Shown one piece after another: positions 1-12,339 of a stretch of 64,000 nt of DNA (its first letter is position 1; each line of letters opens with the position of its first letter). This DNA comes from Glandiceps talaboti (Eukaryota > Hemichordata > Enteropneusta > Spengelidae): the NCBI RefSeq assembly GCF_964340395.1, contig NC_135551.1, positions 18,048,003 through 18,112,002 of the forward strand. Direction: 5' to 3'. The position numbers and the translations under genes were made by a program. The notes below the pieces were generated by a model. The model had not been told where the DNA came from, ran no database searches, and worked only from the letters and a program-made list of their open reading frames with translations.

Positions 1-700
1 GTCTCCAAGTTTAGCCAGTTGGTTTTGAACAGTAAACATAGCTTTGCTGGCTTGAAGTGCAAGGGTTTTCTGAGCTAAATACCATTTGCCGCTACTCGAC
101 ATAATGATTCTGAGGTATTTATAAAAAGGGACAACGTCAAGTTTGTGCCCATCTAAGAACCATTTCTCAGTTTTCTTAATTATCCCACCTTGTTAAATAC
201 AATAATTTTAGTTTTGGCATGATTTACATTTAGGAGCCAACGTTTACAATACATGGACAATTTATTTAATAATCTTTGCAGCCCAACGACGGTATCACTC
301 ATTAAGACCAGATCGTCTACAAATAGTAATAGCCACAAATTTAGGCCAGCAATATAGACTCCGGCAGATTTTTCGGTTTGTAGTTCTCTTTCGATGTCAT
401 TTACAAAAAAGCAAAATAAAAGTGGGGATATAACAGACCCCTGTTTAAGCCACAATTACAATGAAAGAAGTTAGTCAAACCATGAGGTGTTCGAACACAA
501 GCTTGAACATTGCTATACATTGACATTAAAGTACGAAAGTAATTTCCCTTCATACCAGATTTGAATAACTTATAGAAGAGTAGATAGTGTTGTACCCTAT
601 CAAAGGCTTTTTCAAAATCGACTTACGCACAAAACATTCGTCCTTTGGGTTTAGCTAAATAATCTGTAATAATAGTATTAAGAATAAATATATTATCTAT
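1..700 (-). mobile_element. Decayed LINE reverse-transcriptase fragment
   Basis: Read on the minus strand from about 665 down to 1, this gives successive pieces of a non-LTR reverse transcriptase: VDFEKAFDRVQHYLL (palm motif A region), then GLKQGSVISPLLF, then LLLFVDDLVLMSD (catalytic-box variant FVDD, where YADD or FADD is usual), then KTEKWFLDGHKL and the post-RT stretch KWYLAQKTLALQASKAMF. At least one in-frame stop (about 620-630), a frameshift near 440 and another near 180 interrupt it, so it is a dead copy. It runs off the left edge of the window. The family is LINE by motif; the clade is not decided. Confidence 0.85.
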
Positions 701-1145
701 TGCACTTCGCTATTTCTTAAAGGCTGATTGTAGTTCGATGATAGGACCGTTTTCATTTAACCATAAATCCTGTCTCTTATATAAAATGGAACAAAATATC
801 TTGCCAATAACGGGAGGTAAATTTACATGTACAAATATTGCTTTCTAATACAGAGTCAAAATCTTTTAATTTGTATGTATACATATAATGGGAAGATTGG
901 TTAACCTTCAGTATATGCAATTGTCATGTTTTACAAAATAGGACAAAGAGGAGGGTTACTTTTTACAAATGGAGAATGGGGGAAGGGTCATGTTAAAATA
1001 ATTTTTGGTACACAGCAAAGTATTAAGAAAACAAAAATCATGGTGTGCTGACATCAGATAGATCCAGTCAGCAGATAGTCTTGCATTTTCAGCTGGCAGG
1101 CTGCAATACTCTTTTGTGAATAATTCCTATGGTTTGTCAGAAGAA
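700..1145. other. Intergenic or intronic stretch, no feature seen
   Basis: AT-rich sequence. The first part (to about 850) may be more of the decayed LINE, but no reliable reading frame is left. Nothing else is recognisable. Confidence 0.4.
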
Positions 1146-1345
1146 TTTCTCCCTATGGTCACTTTTGCTATAAGGGGAAATATACATATATCTAGTGACA
1201 ATATACACATTAAAATTTCTCCCTATGGTCACTTTCACTGTAAGGGGAAATATACATATTATACCTAGTGACAATATACATGTACACATTAAAATTTCTC
1301 CCTATGGTCACTTGTACTATAAGGAGAAATATACTCTGGAAATAA
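1145..1345 (-). repeat. Short outlier block of the 76-bp minisatellite, inverted
   Basis: About three units carrying 'ctccctatggtcac' and 'aaggggaaatata' followed by 'tagtgacaatata'. These are the reverse complement of the main array at 4.6-7.67 kb, so this is the same family in the opposite orientation. Confidence 0.8.
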
Positions 1346-1578
1346 CAGCGTTGAGGTTGCTTGCTTGTGGCAATGAAGAATGAGACAAGTTTCAAGCAAA
1401 GACAAACAATATAATCAGTGTCGGTAACTTTTCAAAGTATAAACACCATGGGATCCAACATCCAACGACTCTGTTTACTGATTAGGACACTGCATGTGAT
1501 AATGATCAACTGGGGCAGTGTGGCTCATACCAGAGGCTCATACCATTATGAAGTATAATATTAGATACAATTTCGTAA

Positions 1579-1601
1579 ACAACAACAACAACAACAACAA
1601 C
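1579..1601 (+). repeat. (CAA)n microsatellite
   Basis: About eight perfect CAA units. The rest of 1.35-2.08 kb shows no gene. Confidence 0.9.
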
Positions 1602-2081
1602 TTCATCTTATTATAATTCAAGCTACATACAACATGTTATTTGTTGATCACTGAAATCAGTATTGAAATGGTTTTATTATTGTATCTATTCATGTACTTC
1701 GAATGATTTATTTTGTTATCCAACAGGCGCACAAGTAGCACTACTTTTACAAAATGAAGTCATCCCTCGAAAAATAGTTCATGTAAATTTACGCTCAAAA
1801 GTTGGGAGAGTTGAAAAAAAATACTCGACATGTGATCGATTTATCATTATTTAAAACTCAACTGTTTGTCTGACATGTAAATAATTGACTTTGGCTTTCC
1901 CATCGACTTGCAAGGGTAGACGATGCCTCCTGTAAACATGCTATACCAAATCAAGTACTGTTGTCTTCGCTTGGTACATGTAATTCTGACATCTTTGCTA
2001 TGATCATACATCCTCTGATTAGCAAGAAGATGACTTCAATTCTGGTCGAAACATTGTGTGACTGTACAAACGTGTGTGGTC

Positions 2082-2257
2082 AATCTGATTAAAATCCGAT
2101 GTGGTGAAAGCGGCTAGATGTCCTTATTTACCTCTATTCATCGTGTTGTGACGTTTGTTTTGTTCAATCACTGCGAACAAAACAAAGTCACAACACGATG
2201 AATAGAGGTAAATAAGGACATCTAGCCACTTTCACCACATCGGATTTTAATCAGATT
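2082..2257. mobile_element. Foldback MITE-like element, ~80-bp arms
   Basis: Nearly perfect inverted repeat: the left arm begins AATCTGATTAAAATCCGATG and the right arm ends with its reverse complement. The arms are about 80 bp with a ~20-bp loop around 2165. The four bases GGTC flank both ends (2078-2081 and 2258-2261), which would fit a 4-bp target-site duplication. No coding capacity. The family is not identified. Confidence 0.8.
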
Positions 2258-2330
2258 GGTCTTTACCTAAATTGTCCTTGCTTGAAGCTCACTTCATGCA
2301 AGCAACCGCAACTCTCTACATTCCATAGTT

Positions 2331-2417
2331 GTACATATACCTAGTGAAAATATATACATATGAATTTCCCCCATGGTCACATTTCCTGACTTGAGTTTGT
2401 GCTCATTGATTGCCAAA
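2331..2417 (-). repeat. Inverted copy of the minisatellite's left boundary
   Basis: The sequence around 'tcctgacttgagtttgtgct' and 'cattgattgccaaaa' is the reverse complement of 4603-4688, where the large minisatellite begins. Together the two form an inverted repeat ~2.2 kb apart that encloses the SET exon. Confidence 0.75.
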
Positions 2418-2419
2418 AA

Positions 2420-3860
2420 TGGATAAAATGTTAGCCTGCTAAAGGAAAAAGAAAGGAAAGATGAAAGAAGTTTCTATAATGCTGCATCAACTAGTAACCA
2501 CTATGAATTCTAACACAATTTATCTCTGCTACATTAACACAATAAACATATTTATCTTTATTGGTAATACTGCATTCACAAACACCATCTTTTGGGAGGC
2601 TACATGGAAAAAAATACAGCTTTCAAAAAAGGTATATAGAAAATTAAAGAAACTGATTTTCTTTACATAATACTTCATTAAATTACCTCTGAAACCTCAG
2701 GGAAAATACCCCTGGAGCTTCTACTGACATCCTCTCAGGTCGATACTGAAGAGAAGGGGGCACTCCCTCTCTTGCTATCAAAGATGTCTTATTTTTGTAG
2801 TCTTTCTTGTGTTTTGTTGTGGTGGATTGGAGATGGTGGTTATTGAACAAATATGGGACATTGCAAATGTTTGGAAATGTAGCTTATTAAGAGTATATGT
2901 GTAATGAATAAAAAAAATGCGTAGTCTGATTGCTTTCAATTTGATGCATATGATAATGTATGTCCTGTCATGTTGTAATCAACGTATAAACTTAGAAATG
3001 TCACATTTTTGTTGCCATTGTTGTGTCTGGAAAAGTACTGCATCATGCCAAACACGGGTACATAGTGGATGACACATTATTGATTACAGTACAGTTACCA
3101 TATCACGCTCCCACGTCAAAAAAAACCGCACTGTAAGACATGTTTAGCCATAGTTCTCTTCATCATGAATGAATATATCATGCTATATTAACGTAGTGAC
3201 GTTGCACCACCTCATTAACATGACAGGTCAACCTGATTCCGCGGTATTTTTCAACTATGAGGGTATTGTTTCGGAAACGCGATCGTAAACGTATTTTAGA
3301 TCGATGTTGTTGCACATTAGTGATCAGGTTGGTCCAGTGATATGCAAGTGTGGCATGGGTGGTTATGTTTTGGTTACATTTGGTGTTTTGGCAATACTTT
3401 TGGATCGATGAAAATCGGATGTCACCGTTTTGGTAATGGCTTGGCCAAGCTTGGTTTCCCAACTTGTGTTGTATTTATGACATCGCTACCAATTTTATAA
3501 GAATATCGCCAATCCCTATAATAATGTCATTGTTCTGTATTAGGACCGTCATAGACAAGAATAACACCATTTAGGAAAGGAATAACAGTTTACAAGCGAC
3601 TGTGCTTCTGACAAGTTCATAGTGATGAGTAGGGAACATTTTAGATTAACTAATAACTTCTTTTATAAACTATCTATGAAGATTATCGGTCATTACGAAA
3701 CCTTCAAGTTCAATTTGACATGTTCTGTAACTAGTGTGGTAGCTAGGTAATACATGTATATGTATATTTATAGTTATGCTTGAACTAATAATTAATATTA
3801 AAGAATTTATGTAAGAAACAGGGAGAAGAACAAATATTTACATGTACCACATTTCAGACA
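2420..3860. other. Non-coding stretch with no assignable gene
   Basis: AT-rich sequence without recognisable exons. A 94-codon open frame on the minus strand (3178-3462) matches no family I know and lacks coding-like features. If the SET exon at 4258 belongs to a working gene, this is probably intron. Confidence 0.4.
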
Positions 3861-3863
3861 AAG

Positions 3864-4225
3864 CTATACATGGTACGCCATTGTATAAAAAGTCAAAAAC
3901 AGGGTGACCGACCCCCCTCCCAATCCACCCCCTCCCCCCCCCCAGGCTGAAGAAACTGACCAGTCCCTTATGACTGCTTTCCATGCTGATGAAGTTCCAT
4001 TTATGACAACTCGCTGACGATCAGTTAGCCATGCCTTGACCCACTGAAGGACAGGACCAGTTATACCATGGTTTTCCATTTTGTTAATTAATCTGACATG
4101 GGATACTTTGTTGAAAGCCTTTGCAAAGTCTAAGTATATAACATCTACATATTGTGTCGTTTCATCCAGAAATTTGAGTAAGTTAGTAAGACATGACTTC
4201 CCTTGACAAAAACCATGTTGCAAGA
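3864..4225 (-). mobile_element. LINE reverse-transcriptase fragment next to the SET exon
   Basis: The minus-strand frame reads QHGFCQGKSCLTNLLKFLDE, then VIYLDFAKAFNKVSHVRLIN (RT motif A, LDFAKAF), then a WVKAWLTDRQRVVINGTSS segment. This is the classic N-terminal half of a CR1/jockey-type non-LTR reverse transcriptase. The frame then runs into a G/C homopolymer-rich patch (3915-3945) and is lost. The fragment ends about 30 bp upstream of the acceptor of the SET exon, so it sits inside the intron very close to the splice site. Confidence 0.85.
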
Positions 4226-4257
4226 TGAGAATCTGATATATGTGTTCTTTTTTACAG

Positions 4258-4454
4258 TATCGATGCTACAGCTAGAAGAACCAAACTCATGTATGGGGCG
4301 TTTGGTAAATCATGGGGTACCAAATTCCAAAATGAAATTACTTAAATTGGATGGATCACCAGTGCTTTGCCTCTTCACAATTAAAGATATTGAAGAAGGA
4401 GAAGAAATTCTCTGTGATTATGGTGTGAAGAATTTGCCATGGGAGCAAAAACAG
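4258..4454 (+). CDS. SET-domain exon (KMT5A-like lysine methyltransferase), frame-broken
   Basis: An acceptor (tttttttacag, ends 4257) and a donor (acag|gttggt) frame a 197-nt exon. It encodes the catalytic C-terminal half of a SET domain: MGRLVNHG (equivalent of the GRLINHS motif), then LDGSPVLCLFTIKDIEEGEE and ILCDYG (equivalent of GEELLYDYG). In SET enzymes the NHS and the Tyr of this last motif shape the S-adenosylmethionine and lysine sites; here the residue before DYG is Cys instead of Tyr. At the start of the exon the family signature IDAT lies in one frame (4259 on), while EEPNSCMGRL lies in another, so a 1-nt indel near 4271 breaks the reading. This may be a pseudo-exon or an assembly error. 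The N-terminal SET exons were not found upstream. Confidence 0.6.
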
Positions 4455-4846
4455 GTTGGTGCAATCTCCTGTATCCTAAATAGCAAAATTAATGGTAGCC
4501 GAAAATATCTCACTATCGAGTAATATACTACCTCTGATAGCAGAAAAAGGTTTAAGTTGCCATAAACATATCATTTCTATTCCCAATATAGTGACGAGTG
4601 AAAACTTTTGGCAATCAATGAGCACAAACTCAAGTCAGGAAATGTGACCATAGGAGGAAATTTATATGTATATGTTGTCGCTAGGTATATGTATATTTCT
4701 CCTTATAGTAAAAGTGACCTTAGGGAGAAATTTTAATGTGTATATTGTCACTAGGTATACATGTATGTATCATTTCCCCTTATGGTGAAAGTGACCATAG
4801 AGGGAAATATTAATGTGGATATTGTCACTAGGTATATGTATATTGA

Positions 4847-5036
4847 ACACATATTGCCTGGCCATGAGGGCTATAGCACCTGTTTATTACACCCGGGGGA
4901 CTGTGAGTTACCAGAATCACATGCTATTTCCCTCGGCCTTCGGCCTCAGGAAATAGCATGTAATTCTGGTAACTCACAGTCACGAGGGGGTAATAAACGG
5001 GTGCTATAGGCCAAATATAGGCCAGGCAATATGTGT
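4847..5036. mobile_element. Foldback element copy 1 within the minisatellite
   Basis: Inverted repeat with arms of about 90 bp. The left end is ACACATATTGCCTGGCC and the right end is its complement, GGCCAGGCAATATGTGT. The loop is GC-rich (cctcggccttcggcctc). No coding capacity. Confidence 0.85.
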
Positions 5037-6144
5037 TTTATAATATACCTCATGAAAATCTTGCTCTCTTCTCTTGAGGTTGGCAGACGACATCGTTCGA
5101 AGCTGCCATTTTGACCTTGCTGTGAACTTTTAATGTGTATATTTTCACTAGGTACATGTATATGTATATTTCCCCTTATAGTGAAAGTGACCATAGGGAG
5201 AACTATTAATGTGTATATTTTCACTAGGTACATGTATATGTATATTTCCCCTTATAGTGAAAGTGACCATAGGGAGAAATTTTAATGTGTATATTGTCAC
5301 TAGGTACATGTATATGTATATTTCCCCTTATGGTTTAAATGACCATAGGGAGAAATATTAATGTGTATATTTTCACTAGGTACATGTATATGTATATTTC
5401 CCCTTTTGGTTAAAATGACCATAGGGAGAAATATTAAAATGTGTATATTGTCACTAGGTACATGTATATTTCCCCTTATAGTACAAGTGACCATAGGGAG
5501 AAATTTTAATGTGTATATTGTCACTAGGTACATGTATATGTATATTTCCCCTTATAGTGAAAGTGACCATAGGGAGATATTTTAATGTGTATATTCTCAC
5601 TAGGTACATGTATATGTATATTTCCCCTTATGGTTTAAATGACCATAGGGAGAAATATTAATGTGTATATTGTCACTAGGTACATGTACATGTATATTTC
5701 CCCTTATAGTACATGTGCCCATAGGGAGAAATATTAATGTGTATATTTTCACTAGGTACATGTATATGTATATTTCCCCTTTTGGTTAAAATGACCATAG
5801 GGAGAAATATTAATGTGTATTTTTTCACTAGGTATATGTATATTTCCCCTTATAGTGAAAGTGACCATAGGGAGAAATTTTAATGTGTATATTGTCGCTA
5901 GGTACATGTATATGTATATTTCCCCTTATGGTTTAAATGACCATAGGGAGAAATATTAATGTGTATATTTTCACTAGGTACATGTGTATGTATATTTCCC
6001 CTTATGGTGAAAGTGACCATAGGGAGAAATATTAATGTGTATATTTTCACTAGGTACATGTGTATGTATATTTCCCCTTATGGTGAAAGTGACCATAGAG
6101 GGAAATATTAATGTGGATATTGTCACTAGGTATATGTATATTGA

Positions 6145-6334
6145 ACACATATTGCCTGGCCATGAGGGCTATAGCACCTGTTTATTACACCCGGGGGACT
6201 GTGAGTTACCAGAATCACATGCTATTTCCCTCGGCCTTCGGCCTCAGGAAATAGCATGTAATTCTGGTAACTCACAGTCACGAGGGGGTAATAAACGGGT
6301 GCTATAGGCCAAATATAGGCCAGGCAATATGTGT
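6145..6334. mobile_element. Foldback element copy 2 within the minisatellite
   Basis: Same sequence as copy 1, shifted by exactly 1,298 bp together with its flanks. It therefore came from array duplication and not from independent insertion. Confidence 0.85.
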
Positions 6335-7779
6335 TTTATAATATACCTCATGAAAATCTTGCTCTCTTCTCTTGAGGTTGGCAGACGACATCGTTCGAAG
6401 CTGCCATTTTGACCTTGCTGTGAACTTTTAATGTGTATATTTTCACTAGGTACATGTATATGTATATTTCCCCTTATAGTGAAAGTGACCATAGGGAGAA
6501 CTATTAATGTGTATATTTTCACTAGGTACATGTATATGTATATTTCCCCTTATAGTGAAAGTGACCATAGGGAGAAATATTAATGTGTATATTTTCACTA
6601 GGTACATGTATATGTATATTTCCCCTTATGGTTTAAATGACCATAGGGAGAAATATTAATGTGTATATTTTCACTAGGTACATGTATATGTATATTTCCC
6701 CTTATGGTTTAAATGACCATAGGGAGAACTATTAATGTGTATATTTTCACTAGGTACATGTATATGTATATTTCCCCTTATAGTGAAAGTGACCATAGGG
6801 AGAAATTTTAATGTGTATATTGTCACTAGGTACATGTATATGTATATTTCCCCTTATGGTTTAAATGACCATAGGGAGAAATATTAATGTGTATATTTTC
6901 ACTAGGTACATGTATATGTATATTTCCCCTTTTGGTTAAAATGACCATAGGGAGAAATATTAAAATGTGTATATTGTCACTAGGTACATGTATATTTCCC
7001 CTTATAGTACAAGTGACCATAGGGAGAAATTTTAATGTGTATATTGTCACTAGGTACATGTATATGTATATTTCCCCTTATAGTGAAAGTGACCATAGGG
7101 AGATATTTTAATGTGTATATTCTCACTAGGTACATGTATATGTATATTTCCCCTTATGGTTTAAATGACCATAGGGAGAAATATTAATGTGTATATTGTC
7201 ACTAGGTACATGTACATGTATATTTCCCCTTATAGTACATGTGCCCATAGGGAGAAATATTAATGTGTATATTTTCACTAGGTACATGTATATGTATATT
7301 TCCTCTTTTGGTTAAAATGACCATAGGGAGAAATTTTAATGTGTATATTTTCACTAGGTACATGTATATGTATATTTCCCCTTATAGTGAAAGTGACCAT
7401 AGGGAGAAATTTTAATGTGTATATTGTCGCTAGGTACATGTATATGTATATTTCCCCTTATGGTTTAAATGACCATAGGGAGAAATATTAATGTGTATAT
7501 TTTCACTAGGTACATGTGTATGTATATTTCCCCTTATGGTGAAAGTGACCATGGGGAGAAATATTAATGTGTATATTTTCACTAGGTACATGTGTATGTA
7601 TATTTCCCCTTATGGTGAAAGTGACCATAGGGAGAAATTTTAATGTGTATATTGTCACTAGGTACACAAGGGAAGGATATTTTACCTCTTTTGATTGTGC
7701 CATGTGTGTAACCTGTTGATCTGTGCCATGAGTATAACATTTCATTACATTCTGAATAAATATGATGAACTTCAGTTCA

Positions 7780-7808
7780 GTGTTATACCGGTATGTATCA
7801 TAGAAACA

Positions 7809-7842
<34 letters not shown>

Positions 7843-7930
7843 CAATTTCAATTGAGAAATGCCAATGATATTGGGTGAGGACAATTTTCCTTTTTTTGAC
7901 AGGTTCAATGTGTTTTACAGTATCATGGAA

Positions 7931-7995
<65 letters not shown>
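7780..7995 (+). repeat. Duplicated segment with two (GT)n tracts
   Basis: The motif 'tatcat(a/g)gaaacat' followed by (GT)n and 'gaacaa' occurs twice (tracts at 7811-7840 and 7934-7995), showing a local duplication with later expansion of the second tract. Confidence 0.85.
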
Positions 7996-7997
<2 letters not shown>

Positions 7998-8199
7998 CAA
8001 CTTACACAGATTGCTTTAATATTTGGTAGAGATGTTACTTATGATGTCTCGTGAGAATGTTGCTCAAATAAACATTACACCACAGGTTTGAAATTTGGGT
8101 CATAAAATGTGAAAAGTGCACACTTTATGAATAAACAACCATGAATGACATCTCAAAACATTCTAAACCAAACATTTTCTATGTATCATTTCATTTCAG

Positions 8200-11100
8200 G
8201 AGGGAGCTCCTTCCAAAGTGATCCAGACCACAATTCCTCAGCAGTACCAGGTAGGAACATATATACATGACTCTGGATTTCTGTTATTTTACTTTGCATA
8301 TATAATCATCACATATCTTACTGTATGTAAGATTTGACCGTTATTCTTGTATATACAAGACTAATATATTCTTGATTCATGGAATCACACAATAACACAG
8401 ATGTGAACACTAAGGAATAACTTACCTGTAACTTAGTTTAACTTGATCATGAAAGCCAGGCTCTATACTATCCATATTGATGCATTGCTTGGTTGTAACA
8501 ATTCTGTTGTTTGTATATATATGTTGAATGTTGCACATATGTACTGGAGTGTATGTATATGATGTACATTTGTTTGTGTTATTATGACCAATAGAATAAT
8601 TTACATTGAATTTCGTTTCAGCCACCAGAGTCTCAGCTCAAACTATGTGTGATTCAATAGGCAAAGTTGATGGTAAGTACAGGTACTTCAGCTTTGATAA
8701 CATCACCACTACATACTTAAGTCCAGTTTACCTGCATCCTTCTCACACACAGATGACACTTATTGTCTACATAGATTTATCAATAACCGCCTATCTTATT
8801 TTACCAAATGACTTCAGCATGTGAAATCTAGTGCTAACCACCATCTTATCCATTGTATAACTCCATATATTTGTATTGCATACTCAGTGTTTGGGTTATA
8901 GTTTATACACAATATGACAAATTACCTCAATGCACAATTGAATTTACTGATATGTTGCAATATTTCTGAAAATTTAAAGCTTATCCTTAAATTCACAATT
9001 TTACAATAATTTCCACATTTAAGGGAACATGGAAAAATTCTGCTCATACATGTCTGTATTATCCATTCTATACTACTACAGCAGTTCTGGAACATATCTT
9101 ATTTTTTGCAATAATTTATAGTGACATCAATTGTGCACATTGATCCCCATTTTGTTTCTTTACATTTGGTAGCGCCATATCTTATTCACTAAGGAGACAC
9201 TTCCCGGTGACATATAATGTGAATGTAATGACTTTTAATTTCCCATATCATGTAATGGGGAGATATTGACATAGACATATGATAAGTCTTCATATCCACA
9301 CCCAAGAGAACAAACCCACCACAGTTTACATTTCAGACTTTAGACAGAAATGCAAATTTTAGACAGAATGTGAATATCACTCATCACAACGTTCACATTC
9401 CTAAAACATACCCTCACTGAATTTTAGTTTAATCGGTCTAGTAGTTTTTGAGTTTTGATTTTTAGAAAAATGTATTATGCTAATTTTTATACCAGATAGG
9501 CCAGTGTATCACCATTTTTCTTCATATCCAAACCACATGAACATACCTTCAAAATATTTCAGCTTAATATGCCCAGGTAATTTTTATTTGAGACTTCTAA
9601 CCCCAAAAGCATATTTCAAGACCTAATATATTTTGGTTTTTCACATTCACTAGAAATATCAACAGCAAGTGTAAGCAAGATCAGTTGATCTTTTTGTAAC
9701 AAAAATCTTATTTTTTAACCCATATCCCATACATGTAATGTGATCAACTAGAAACCATAAGTGATGTCCTCACCAACTATCAAAACAATTGGCCCAATGA
9801 CTTCTTGACTTTAATAAGTGGTAGTAGAAATATGTACCTTAGCTATAATACTTTGGGGAAGTTTTGAAATTACCACCTGCAGAATACATGTGAAATTCTA
9901 GTCAATAATGCAATTATAATTACTTTACCTTTATTGCAGTTGGGGATCTTGGTGCTTCTAATAAAACCAATAATGGACAGCCCAAATATCATACTTTCAA
10001 GACAAATGCTGGTAAGGACAATTATTTTTCTTTTCTTTTTGTGTTTACCGGTAATGAGTAATGCATTGCTGCTGACATTAATCGAAACTACTCAGATTTT
10101 AACATTTAATTTAGTATGTATTTGCGTACTAAGTAAATATGGGTTCATAACATTAGCAAGTTAACTAGGTATTTGATAAGCAAATATATTCCTTTATGGC
10201 AAAAACAAAAATGCTCAACGGGCAACTAAACCCAACATATTGGACAGGTAGGTCAATTTTAAAAAAAAATAGTAATCATGATATAGGAAAAAAATCCAAG
10301 TTGATTTTATTCACTCATTTTAATTTTATCACTTGAAATATCAATAAATTTCCAGTTGTACAGTTTGGAAATGAACGCAAATTTACTGTTAAACTAATTG
10401 TGTAGCTCCTCTTGAAATGTTAAGACCCACCAAATGAAACCCTAGAATTATTTTAGCCACCCCTTCTATTAGCTACACTACAGTGGATATGTGCAATTAA
10501 GATGTGGTATGCATTAAAAACCGTGATAACCAACTACATTACCAGTCAGAACAAGATTACTTTTCATATGCAAAGGAGATGTTTGTTGAACCACAGGGAG
10601 CCCATGAACCATGTTAGAAACAAACAGCAAATAAACAAGAAAACAGGAAAAATAACATAAATAAACAAAACAAAAACAAAAAAGCCTGCTGTCATGCAGT
10701 AAACTAAGTTAGAGCCCAGTGTTCTTTCTCTGCAAATTTATAACTCTAATCTTTTGCAAATCATTTTTTTTTAGTCAGCATTTGCTTAGTTTTCTCAGGA
10801 AAGTTACAATTTTTTTCAAACTATATATAGAAAGACAAGGACAGTTTTAACACAAAAAGAATTTTTTTTTTTGCATCAGAGATCACTACAAAAATCAATC
10901 ATCAGATCTATAGTAGAGCTCTAAATTTGTTACCTGATTAGTTGAAGTAAGTCCAATAGTGTGTCCTGTCAGTGTTGAAAGATATGTGCGTTGAATGAAG
11001 ATTTGAATCTACTGCCATTATGTATATGCCAGTATGTTTACAATGGTTTGTTTTGGTACATACCATCAACACAAAATAATACCAAACTGGGGACATTATT

Positions 11101-12145
11101 TTTTTAATGTGCCACACAGTGTCACTGTTCAATTCATAACTTTGTAGCCAAATTGGGCTACCATTTGCATTATTTAGTGGTTCAAAGTCAAACATTGGTA
11201 GTTTTTAGATGTGGGACTACCTAAAGATGCCATAGACATTCCATGCAAATGACCCCCCTAGGACTTTTTAGGTTGCACACAATTGTACACAATGTTTTGA
11301 TAGTGATCATTTTACACCAAAACAGGTGGGATATGGTCTCATCTACAAGTATATAATTATGAAATATTGAATTTTAACTTACATGAATGTATGATCAGTA
11401 CCTTTACCAAGAAATTGGGGAAAATTGGTATGAAACACATTTTTGGTCAAAAAAGCATGTGAAATTTATTTTTTTGATAAATACAAGGATTACATTTACA
11501 ATTGGAAATTAGCTGTAAAAATTAATAGACAGATAGTATGGGTGTTGGGTAAAATATTTATCATGTTTACAGTAAATACAAACAAATTTGCATACACAAA
11601 TACTGCATACATGTGAGTCTGGCAGCATAATGATACGTCTCACAGACGACTATATCAAATACTTCGTTTGTTTAAAGAAATCTGATGAAAGACAATGATG
11701 TAGATCCTGCCACATTATCCTGCCATAACGTCTTTATCAGTTCATGTAAACCAACACGTAGGAGTGATGGATCATACAGCATTGGCATCTGTGGTTTGTC
11801 ATCGGCAGGATCGCGCGACCTGCCATTGACGACCTCACGGTGTCACAAGGTTTAATTAATAATGGAATATCCCCAATCAATTTCTTATTCGCACTGGGTT
11901 AAAAAGTACATAGCCACCATTTGCAATAACTCTTTTTTTGTTTAGTTTTTCTGTTAAGAGCAGAAGTCCATATATATATATATCTATATATATATAACAC
12001 TTAAACAGGATATTGTTTCTTCTCATTATTATTTACAGGAAGAGGACAAGTTCGTGAATGTTTGAATGCGAACACAGACTTTGGGCATGATTTACCAACA
12101 ACCTCTACCAAGCTGATGAATGAGATAAGAAAAGGAAAAAAATGA
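8200..12145 (+). CDS. Terminal exons of a plus-strand gene (possibly the SET gene)
   Basis: Four exons share one splice phase: 8200-8250 (51 nt), 8622-8672 (51 nt), 9940-10011 (72 nt) and 12039-12145. Each has a pyrimidine-rich AG acceptor, and the first three have GT donors; all junctions are phase 1. Joined, they read SSFQSDPDHNSSAVP, TRVSAQTMCDSIGKVD, GDLGASNKTNNGQPKYHTFK, then RGQVRECLNANTDFGHDLPT and end IRKGKK-stop at 12143-12145. The chain is hydrophilic with no known domain, like a disordered basic C-terminal tail. The only candidate upstream exon is the SET exon, but that ends in phase 0 while 8200 needs phase 1, so an exon is missing or these belong to another transcript. Function not assigned. 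Confidence 0.6.
8673..9939 (+). other. Intron, no feature seen
   Basis: AT-rich intron between two exons of the 8.2-12.1 kb gene. No repeat or second gene recognised. Confidence 0.5.
10012..12038 (+). other. Intron with a dispersed repeat
   Basis: Terminal intron. The segment around 10.95-11.23 kb ('gtagccaaattgggctacca' with 'tggtagtttttagatgtggg') recurs at about 14.72-15.03 kb, so it is a dispersed repeat. The rest is AT-rich without features; a short (TA)n lies at 11971-11995. Confidence 0.6.
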
Positions 12146-12339
12146 TGAAAAAAGACTGAAACAAAAAGCAGTGGGACTAACATTGTCTGACCATGGACAT
12201 AAGTAGACTGAATTCTCTCAAATTTGGATCAAGGAAAATAGCGCCAATGGTGTTGAAGCACAACTGTATTGTTTTTTAAAACATCTATTCATACATGAGC
12301 CATGTTAGGTTATATGTTTTCATTTCCTGAATGACTATC

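Larger units (their letters stand above)
4603..7670 (+). repeat. 76-bp minisatellite array, segmentally duplicated
   Basis: Roughly 30 units of a 76-bp repeat whose core is 'ctaggtacatgtatatgtat' followed by 'atttccccttatagtgaaag' and 'tgaccatagggagaaatatt'. Each unit contains an imperfect palindrome (tttccccttat / ataggga-aaa). The array contains two copies of a 190-bp foldback element. Sequence blocks recur at offsets of 1,298 bp and then 1,526 bp; the 228-bp difference equals exactly three units, so one half arose by duplication of the other followed by gain or loss of three units. All short open frames here are repeat artefacts. Confidence 0.95.

Noticed and set aside
1663-1854. Possible exon after 'ttatccaacag' at 1,726
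   Set aside because: No domain, no convincing donor, and no phase partner with the SET exon.
3178-3462. 94-codon minus-strand frame suspected to be a Tc1/mariner transposase piece
   Set aside because: No DDE motif or other recognisable transposase segment; likeness too vague.
4761-7745. Several repeated 70-95-codon frames
   Set aside because: Translations of the 76-bp minisatellite and the foldback element; repeated only because the DNA is.
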